The notes beneath the pieces were generated by a model. That model did no database searches and was not told where the DNA came from. It saw nothing but the letters and a program-made list of their open reading frames with translations. From NCBI RefSeq assembly GCF_900156525.1, contig NZ_FTPS01000001.1:186001-250000 (forward strand): DNA of 64,000 nucleotides, given 5' to 3'. The DNA comes from Pontibaca methylaminivorans. Its GTDB lineage: Bacteria > Pseudomonadota > Alphaproteobacteria > Rhodobacterales > Rhodobacteraceae. A program made the translations under genes and the position numbers. The number at the start of each line of letters is the position of its first letter. The first letter of the stretch is position 1. Shown one piece after another: positions 13,362 through 18,280 of this stretch.

Positions 13362-13566
13362 GCGCTGCGCCCTCCTGTCCCTCTGTTGCCACTGTTGATC
13401 ACCCACGGATCAACAACAGCACAGGAACCAATTGCATGTCTCCCGGAAAGTTTTCCCCGAAGCGGAAGGCTCTGTCCTACCGCCAGCATTTCGCTGCCGC
13501 CTGGTCAGCGTTCATCCGCGCGAACTTCGACAGCCCCGAGCACGCCGCAGTCGTGTTCGGCGTTGA
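13358..13566 (+). pseudogene. Truncated phage HTH protein (5' part)
   Basis: The frame overlaps the Cro-like stop (ATGA). From the internal ATG at 13,436 it reads MSPGKFSPKRKALSYRQHF, then AAWSAFIRANFDSPEHAAVVFGVE, the start of a family of Rhodobacterales phage HTH proteins that lie upstream of replication genes. After FGVE the homologous sequence stops and the frame runs into about 22 unrelated codons. An 8-bp hairpin (TGTTGATC/GATCAACA, 13,393-13,415) lies before the internal ATG. A deletion fused this gene to the next entry. Confidence 0.6.
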
Positions 13567-13922
13567 ACCGAGACGTTGTCGAGACCGAGTTGATGGTCAG
13601 CGTCTATGCGAGCCGCCTGTCCGAGTATCCCGCTGATGTGGTGCGGCATGCCCTCATTCGGAAAACGTGGCAGTGGTTTCCCACATGGAGCGAACTTGAA
13701 CGCGTCTGCGAAACCCTGGCTGGCCCGCGCCGCCACATGCTCGCGGCCCTGGAAGCACCGGCGCCAGACCCGGAACCCAGCCGCCGACCAGCCACTCCAG
13801 AAGAGCGCGCCCGCATTCAGACTTTGGTCGATGAGATGTTCCCTCTGCGGCCGCGCGCCGAACGGGAGCTCGCCGTCGATATCGCGCTGCAAGGGAACTG
13901 CATGAGGGCGACAGGAACATGA
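13567..13922 (+). pseudogene. Replication-associated phage protein, C-terminal part only
   Basis: In a different frame from the preceding fragment the sequence reads RDVVETELMVSVYASRLSEY, then PADVVRHALIRKTWQWFPTWSELERVC and RRHMLAALEAP. This matches the layout of phage replisome-organiser-type proteins (a scan for helical YxxxLxxxPAxxVxxAxxxW-FPxxxEL). The N-terminal part, with the start codon, is missing. The end overlaps the ATG of the gene at 13,919 by four bases, so the 3' end is original. Confidence 0.55.
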
Positions 13923-14572
13923 CCAGAGCACGCACCAAGGGCCAGAAGATCGCCGACAAGCGCAGGCAGCGGGAACAGGCGACGCAACTGCCGGAGATCG
14001 CGCCGGTGCCGCGGCGGGCGGCGCAAGGAAGCAGACGGATGAACCAGATCAAGCGTGAGACGGTCGACGATATTCCGACCCTGCAGGCACGATGCCGGCA
14101 GGCTGGCCTGACGCCGACGGCTGAGGCCATTCGAGACGCGAAAGCCCCATGGCGCGGGTGCAGCGCTGGTGTCGCGATGTCGCGGGTCGTGACGGACGAA
14201 GCAGAGCGAGCCGATCTGTGGGACGCGATACAGCACATGCGGCGCACGCAGATGGCCCATGACGTAGCCATCGGCGCACCACGTCGGCACGCGCAGTGCC
14301 TACGGCTCCTGGTCCCGCTGGAAGCACTGGAGGCCGATGCGGAAACCCCTCCGCTCGATCTGCGGACCGATGAGGAAAAACAGCGACAGGCGACATCAGC
14401 ACTCATGGCGATAGAGGGATGGCTTGCTTACGCCAGCCCCCATGCCGCATCCATCTGCAAGCGCACCGTCATAGACGACGAGCGCTGCCCGGATGCGCAC
14501 GTGTTGGTCGAGGCACTGCGCTGTGTGGTCGACGGCATCAAAGGCCGCAAGATCGTGTATCGAGGCGCTTGA
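13919..14572 (+). CDS. Conserved phage protein, 217 aa
   Basis: A 217-residue protein starting MTRARTKGQKIADKRRQRE, with a strongly basic N-terminus, a central segment DEAERADLWDAIQHMRRTQMAHDVAIGAP and a helical C-terminus. Proteins of this layout occur at the end of the early rightward operon in Rhodobacterales siphophages. The basic start suggests nucleic-acid contact. No catalytic motif recognised. Confidence 0.6.
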   Translation: MTRARTKGQKIADKRRQREQATQLPEIAPVPRRAAQGSRRMNQIKRETVDDIPTLQARCRQAGLTPTAEAIRDAKAPWRGCSAGVAMSRVVTDEAERADLWDAIQHMRRTQMAHDVAIGAPRRHAQCLRLLVPLEALEADAETPPLDLRTDEEKQRQATSALMAIEGWLAYASPHAASICKRTVIDDERCPDAHVLVEALRCVVDGIKGRKIVYRGA

Positions 14573-14590
14573 CAGATGCCGGGGAATAAA

Positions 14591-14640
14591 ACAGTATTCT
14601 GCAAAGCGCGGCGTTGTGAAAAACAGCACCGTGCTTTTCT
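14591..14640 (+). repeat. 50-base repeat / degenerate terminator, copy A
   Basis: This stretch aligns with 49,077-49,124 at 43 of 50 columns, including an identical GCGCGGCGTTGTGAAAA core. The core plus CACCGTGC can form an imperfect hairpin followed by TTTTCT, so it may end the rightward operon 20 bases after the stop at 14,572. A 55-codon frame (14,576-14,743, MPGNKTVFCKARRCEK) overlaps it and is not called. Confidence 0.6.
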
Positions 14641-14739
14641 CATTCCGGGTCCTGGCGGTGGCGGATGGGCTAGGCACTCTCAGGGCGATCAAGAGGACTG
14701 CATAGCGGTCGCCCCCGCCACCCGAGCGAGGGCCCCAGT

Positions 14740-15069
14740 TTAGATCAGATCGTCAACCCCGAGGCCGAGCGCCTCAGCAAGCTTCTTTAGCGTCTCGACG
14801 GAGCCGGTTCGACTACCACCCTCGATATTGGCGATCTGGACTCGGTTCACGCCAGAGAGCTCCGCCAGCCGGGCCTGAGTCAGGCCGCGCCAGTCACGAA
14901 ACACCCGCAGCGGGCTTTCGCCATCGAGGATGCGACCGACATATTCGTCGGGGATGCTATCTCCGCCCTGCGCCTTTGCGCGGTCATAGGCTTCAATGTC
15001 TGCCAGGTCTTCGGCCGCCTCCAGAAGGCGGTCGTATTCTTCGCGGGTGATCGTGACCATCTCGTTCAT
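14740..15069 (-). CDS. Antitoxin, XRE-type HTH
   Basis: A 109-residue protein. The N-terminal part (MNEMVTITREEYDRLLEAAEDLADIEAYDRAK) resembles a Phd/RelB-like antitoxin neck; the second half is a Xre helix-turn-helix (LTQARLAELSGVNRVQIANIEGGSRTGSVETLKKLAEALG). It follows the RelE-like toxin by 11 bases, the toxin-first order of HigBA-like modules. It should bind the inverted repeat upstream of the toxin gene and neutralise the toxin. Confidence 0.85.
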   Translation of the reverse strand: MNEMVTITREEYDRLLEAAEDLADIEAYDRAKAQGGDSIPDEYVGRILDGESPLRVFRDWRGLTQARLAELSGVNRVQIANIEGGSRTGSVETLKKLAEALGLGVDDLI

Positions 15070-15080
15070 GGTTGCCTCCT

Positions 15081-15332
15081 TTAGTCGTAAACGCCGCCGC
15101 GCGGCCCAATTTTGAGAACGTCGAGAACGTCCCCGGCGTCATCCATAATCACACGCCAGTCACCTACCCGCAGACGGATGCCCTCTCTGCCCTTCAAGCC
15201 TTTTACATTGTTCGCCTGTGATGCCGGGTCATCTGCATACTGGCGGACCTTTGCCCTGATCCGTTCCGCTTCGTTGCGGGGCATCCGGCGAAGAACCTTC
15301 AGGGCGGCAGGCTTGTAGATGACTTGCTTCAT
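15081..15332 (-). CDS. RelE/ParE-family toxin
   Basis: An 83-residue protein: MKQVIYKPAALKVLRRMPRN, then KGREGIRLRVGDWRVIMD and LDVLKIGPRGGVYD. The GxxRLRVGDWRV string and the final basic strand are typical of RelE toxins, ribosome-dependent mRNA interferases. The catalytic-type basic residues (R in RLRVGDWR, K in LKIGPRG) are present. It is first in a two-gene operon with the HTH antitoxin. Family relation is clear; target (mRNA or gyrase) is inferred. Confidence 0.85.
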   Translation of the reverse strand: MKQVIYKPAALKVLRRMPRNEAERIRAKVRQYADDPASQANNVKGLKGREGIRLRVGDWRVIMDDAGDVLDVLKIGPRGGVYD

Positions 15333-15339
15333 GGCTCAT

Positions 15340-15358
15340 TTGTAGCGGGCAGCTACAA
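15340..15358. promoter_or_regulatory. Operator of the toxin-antitoxin operon
   Basis: TTGTAGC, five bases, GCTACAA: a perfect 7-bp inverted repeat 8 bases upstream of the toxin ATG, placed where the antitoxin would autoregulate. It also lies upstream of the rightward remnant genes. Confidence 0.6.
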
Positions 15359-15432
15359 GGGGCGCAAGGGAAATGTCGCGGATAGTTACAAAAATGCACG
15401 TAGCGCAGGCGGAATATTCAGGGAGACGCGTC

Positions 15433-15510
15433 GTGGCATGGAGCCGTGAGAGCCGCCACAAGCGGGGATACGGCGCCGCATGGGATCATGTCCGCAAGCA
15501 GGCGCTTCAC
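15433..15510 (+). pseudogene. HNH endonuclease, N-terminal remnant
   Basis: From a GTG at 15,433 with GGAG seven bases upstream the frame reads MAWSRESRHKRGYGAAWDHVRKQALHR, split here as MAWSRESRHKRG then YGAAWDHVRKQALHR. This is the start of the short phage HNH proteins that stand before the terminase genes. The Cys/His nuclease centre is missing; after ALHR the frame changes into the tail of a head-tail adaptor. Confidence 0.65.
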
Positions 15511-15625
15511 CGCGCAGTGGCGCGTGTCGATCGACGGCCGGGAATACGATGTGAAGGAATATCCGCGCGAAACGCAGGATCGGGCCTTTCTTGAGTTCTT
15601 GGCAGAGTCGCGAGGGCAGAAATGA
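15505..15625 (+). pseudogene. Head-tail adaptor, C-terminal remnant
   Basis: In the frame of the downstream genes the sequence reads RFTAQWRVSIDGREYDVKEY, then PRETQDRAFLEFLAESRGQK and a stop that overlaps the next ATG (ATGA). This is the end of a phage head-tail joining (gp16/SPP1-like) protein. Because the left partner is an HNH gene that normally precedes the terminase, everything between (terminase, portal, protease, capsid, connector) has been lost. Confidence 0.65.
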
Positions 15626-16005
15626 GAGCCGGCCGCCATCTTCGCCGGATCATCATGGATCGGATCATCGCTCAGGTGCCGGAGTTCGACGGCCGGGTTT
15701 ACGACAAGGCCACCGAAACCACGCCAATGCCCTACGTGACCCTTGGGCCGTCCTGGTGGGTCGATGACAGTGCGGACTGCATCACCGCGCGCGCCCAGAC
15801 GGTGCAGGTCGATGTGTGGGGATCGAACAGCAACAAGGGCGCGGTCGAAGACCTGACGGATGACGTGGCCGCAGCCCTGAATGGCTGGTCCGACGAGGTG
15901 ATCGCAATGCACCCGCTGCGGGTCACGCTGGTGCGTGTGATGGACGATCCGGACGGGGTGTCGATTCACGGCCTGGTGCAGGTCGAGGCGGAGGTCGAGG
16001 GTTAG
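15622..16005 (+). CDS. Tail-completion protein, DUF3168
   Basis: A 127-residue protein with the DUF3168/gp17-like layout: RIIAQVPEFDGRVYDKATET, TPMPYVTLGPSWWVDD, then TVQVDVWGSNSN and VRVMDDPDGVSIHGLVQVEAEVE. The family closes the tail end of siphophage tails at the head-tail joint. The start overlaps the adaptor remnant by four bases, so the gene is intact at both ends. It should be nonfunctional in practice because the capsid genes are gone. Confidence 0.8.
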   Translation: MRAGRHLRRIIMDRIIAQVPEFDGRVYDKATETTPMPYVTLGPSWWVDDSADCITARAQTVQVDVWGSNSNKGAVEDLTDDVAAALNGWSDEVIAMHPLRVTLVRVMDDPDGVSIHGLVQVEAEVEG

Positions 16006-16015
16006 ACGACGCGCC

Positions 16016-16270
16016 TCAGCAGGCGCACCCCGGCGGCTGGTGGCACCGCTTATTCCTGGCGATGCAGCTGTTCCCGCAGGGCTTCCCCTTGCTGCAGGTC
16101 TTGCAGCAGGCAGCCAGAATGATCTGATCCGGGCTTTCACGGCCACCGAACAGGGTCTGGCGCACCGCCGCAATGTCTTCGGCGGTGAAATCGCCAGCGG
16201 ATGGCCCAGAGGTTTCGGCGAAAGCTGGGGCAGCCATCAGCAGCACGCAGGCAAAAAGAATTCGACGCAT
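16016..16270 (-). CDS. Secreted cysteine-rich protein (moron, opposite strand)
   Basis: An 84-residue protein on the strand opposite to the tail genes. Signal peptide MRRILFACVLLMAAPAFA, a linker (SPSAGDF-type, about 35 residues), then a compact C-terminal domain CCKTCSKGKPCGNSC, IARNKRCHQPPGCAC with eight cysteines. The pattern CKTCxKGKxCGxSCI-R-K-CH recurs in short periplasmic or secreted proteins of many Proteobacteria and prophages; its function is unknown. Its opposite orientation and own start (no overlap with neighbours) mark it as an inserted accessory gene. Confidence 0.7.
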   Translation of the reverse strand: MRRILFACVLLMAAPAFAETSGPSAGDFTAEDIAAVRQTLFGGRESPDQIILAACCKTCSKGKPCGNSCIARNKRCHQPPGCAC

Positions 16271-16321
16271 AATATCTCCAGTCGAAAAACAGCAAGAACA
16301 CACAATCTGCGGGGGAATCAG

Positions 16322-16795
16322 ATGGCAAGGCAAGCAACCATCAAGGGGCTCGCAAACCTGCAGCGCAAGCTCGACCGCCTGCCGACCGCTGCGAAAGAGC
16401 ATATCCGGGCCGAGATGGCGAAAGCCGCAGATGAGATCGTCGCGACCATGCGGAAGCTCGCACCGGTGCTGAAGGAGCCGGATGCGCGCCGCAGGGCAGG
16501 GGCCTTGCGCGACAGCATCGGCTGGACCTGGGGGAAAGCCCCGAAGGGCTCGATGGTCGTGGCTGCGCTCAAGGGCGCCGGTGTCGGCGGGGATCTGACG
16601 ATCACGATTTATGCAGGCGGCGGCGAGGACGATGCCTTCTATGCCCGCTTTGTGGAGTTCGGCACCAAGAAGATGCAGGCGCAGCCGTTCTTCTATGTGT
16701 CATGGCGCGCGCATCGCCGCGGCCGCAACAATGTGCGAACGCGACTGAACCGTGCCGTCCGGGAGTCAGCCCGGCAGGTCGCACGTAGCAAGTAA
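16322..16795 (+). CDS. HK97 gp10-like tail-completion protein
   Basis: A 157-residue protein: basic N-terminal helices (LANLQRKLDRLPTAAKEHIRAEMAKAADEI), then RRRAGALRDSIGWTWGKAPKG and the C-terminal YARFVEFGTKKMQAQPFFYVSWRA, which is diagnostic for the HK97-gp10 family (the E-FGT---PA-PF motif). It is part of the joint between head and tail. The usual order, gp10 before DUF3168, is inverted here and a reverse-oriented gene lies between them. Confidence 0.8.
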   Translation: MARQATIKGLANLQRKLDRLPTAAKEHIRAEMAKAADEIVATMRKLAPVLKEPDARRRAGALRDSIGWTWGKAPKGSMVVAALKGAGVGGDLTITIYAGGGEDDAFYARFVEFGTKKMQAQPFFYVSWRAHRRGRNNVRTRLNRAVRESARQVARSK

Positions 16796-16818
16796 TCCCG
16801 GCCGCATGGCCACCACCC

Positions 16819-16843
16819 AGCCCGCCGTCGCGCGGGCTTTTTA
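16819..16843 (+). terminator. Terminator before the tail-tube gene
   Basis: AGCCCGC, six-base loop, GCGGGCT, then TTTTAT, directly followed by TATGGAGAAAC, the ribosome-binding site of the tail-tube gene. The same arrangement (hairpin, T-run, TATGGAGAAAC) occurs at 22,661-22,690. Confidence 0.7.
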
Positions 16844-16857
16844 TATGGAGAAACACC

Positions 16858-17307
16858 ATGGCTCGGCCTGAGACCATCAAGTTCGGCAAGTTTTTCGTCC
16901 GCCTGTCGGACGGGGAGAGCCCGCCGGCATTCACCGCGCCCTGTGGCTTTACCTCGAAATCATTCAGCCGGAACAAGACGTTGGCTGAGGTTGAGGTGCC
17001 CGACTGCGACGATCCCGATGCGGCCGCGTGGTCCGAGCGCGACGTGCAGAGCATGTCGGCCACGATCAGCGGAAGCGGCGTTCTGGCCAAAGCCGCGATG
17101 CCGACGTGGGAAGGCGCGCTCGAAAGTACGGACAGCATCGAGGCGGAGGTTGAATTCGTCTATGCAGACGGAACCAGCGACTACTACACCGGTCGATTCC
17201 ACATCGAATCCCTCGAGATCACCGGCAGCCTTGGCGAGCGTGTTCAGGTCTCCATCACCATGCAGTCCGATGGCGAGATCGCCTACGAGCGGACTGACGG
17301 CTCGTGA
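16858..17307 (+). CDS. Major tail tube protein
   Basis: A 149-residue protein resembling TP901-1/lambda-V-type tail-tube subunits: KFGKFFVRLSDGESPPAF, then APCGFTSKSFSRNKTLAEVEVPDCDDPDAAAW, SMSATISGSGVLA and WEGALES, DGTSDYYTGRFHIESLEITG, with a final SITMQSDGEI. It would polymerise into the tube of a long noncontractile tail. GGAG precedes the ATG at a good distance. The end overlaps the chaperone gene by four bases. Confidence 0.85.
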   Translation: MARPETIKFGKFFVRLSDGESPPAFTAPCGFTSKSFSRNKTLAEVEVPDCDDPDAAAWSERDVQSMSATISGSGVLAKAAMPTWEGALESTDSIEAEVEFVYADGTSDYYTGRFHIESLEITGSLGERVQVSITMQSDGEIAYERTDGS

Positions 17308-17759
17308 GCCGAAATGCCGAGACAACGCTCGACTGGGCAGACGGGACATACCGGTTCCGCCTGTCCATCGAGCAGCTGGCCGAGCTGCAGGAGAAATGCG
17401 GCGCCGGCCCGTGGTATATCCAATGGGCGCTGGAAGCCGGTGCGCTGGCGCGCGTTGCCGGCGTAGCGCCGCCCAAAGACCTCGCCGCACCTTATGTCAC
17501 CGAGACGATCCGCCTGGGCCTGATCGGCGGCGGCATGGATGCAATCAGCGCGCTGAAGAAGGTGCGCGCTTACTGCGGGGAAGGACAGCTCGCACAGAAT
17601 GTGCCGACCGCCTACGCGATCCTCGGCGTGGCGTTGCAGGGTGCGCCTGAGGATGAGCCGACAAAAAAGCCCCGCGCGGGAAAGACGACCGCGAAGACCT
17701 CCCGCGCGGGCAAATCCGGTTCGCGGACGTTTACGGTGCAGGACAAGCCGTCGGCATGA
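17304..17759 (+). CDS. Tail assembly chaperone (GTA/TAC_11 family)
   Basis: A 151-residue protein starting (GTG) with RFRLSIEQLAELQEKCGAG and continuing VTETIRLGLIGGGMDAISALKKVRAYC and QNVPTAYAILGVALQGAPED, which is the pattern of the gene-transfer-agent/phage tail assembly chaperone family. A Lys/Thr/Ala-rich tail follows. Such proteins bind the tape measure during tail assembly, often together with a small second product; the 49-codon gene just downstream fits that. Confidence 0.8.
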   Translation: MSRNAETTLDWADGTYRFRLSIEQLAELQEKCGAGPWYIQWALEAGALARVAGVAPPKDLAAPYVTETIRLGLIGGGMDAISALKKVRAYCGEGQLAQNVPTAYAILGVALQGAPEDEPTKKPRAGKTTAKTSRAGKSGSRTFTVQDKPSA

Positions 17760-17905
17760 GCCCGGCCGAGGTCGGGATGTGCAGCCTGTGGCAGTTCAAC
17801 GCGGCCGTCGCAGGATGGATCACGGCGAACACGACCGAGACACCCGGTGAGATGACCCAGGCGGACGAGGATGACATCTGGGAAGGCGTTATGGAACGGA
17901 TGTAA
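17756..17905 (+). CDS. Small partner of the tail assembly chaperone
   Basis: A 49-residue ORF overlapping the chaperone stop by four bases (ATGA): MSPAEVGMCSLWQFNAAVAG, WITANTTETPGEMTQADEDD. Short proteins with SLWQFxAxxxGW lie between chaperone and tape measure in many Rhodobacterales siphophages and gene transfer agents. It corresponds to the GT-type partner made by overlap rather than frameshift. Confidence 0.65.
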   Translation: MSPAEVGMCSLWQFNAAVAGWITANTTETPGEMTQADEDDIWEGVMERM

Positions 17906-17910
17906 TAATA

Positions 17911-18267
17911 CTACAGCCGTCCGAATGTAACATGACCAGCCTCGCCCCCTGTTAAGCTAAACGATCCGACCGCCTGCCCCTGTATCTGGTTGTTCGTCAA
18001 AATTAGCGTTCCGCTTCGGCCATCATTACAGATGAGGGGAACGGCGCGCTTTTGCATGTTTTGCCCGGACTGTTTGAAGTCAGCCGTACACGACCAGCCC
18101 GATGGACTGTCGAGTTCGACGTGAAAAATCCGGCTCGCGTGATCAAAGGCGAGCAGGCCACTCACGGGCATCCCCTTCGCGGTCTGACCAGCCCCTCCGA
18201 ACTCTGTAACGGTGGTGCAAGCCGCCAAAACCAGTGGCAGCGCAAGACAATAGCGTCTTATTTTCAT
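17911..18267 (-). CDS. Lipoprotein (moron, opposite strand)
   Basis: A 118-residue lipoprotein: MKIRRYCLALPLVLAAC with the lipobox VLAAC, then AFDHASRIFHVELDSPSGWSC and CNDGRSGTLILTNNQIQGQAVG, a strand-rich domain with two conserved-looking cysteines. It sits in reverse orientation between the chaperone and the tape measure. Its ribosome-binding site (GAGGAGG) and that of the tape measure (AGGAG) are the two halves of one palindromic 14-base spacer, so its promoter must lie inside the tape-measure gene. Prophage lipoproteins in such positions often act in exclusion; unproven here. Confidence 0.7.
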   Translation of the reverse strand: MKIRRYCLALPLVLAACTTVTEFGGAGQTAKGMPVSGLLAFDHASRIFHVELDSPSGWSCTADFKQSGQNMQKRAVPLICNDGRSGTLILTNNQIQGQAVGSFSLTGGEAGHVTFGRL

Positions 18268-18280
18268 AGGAGCCTCCTCA

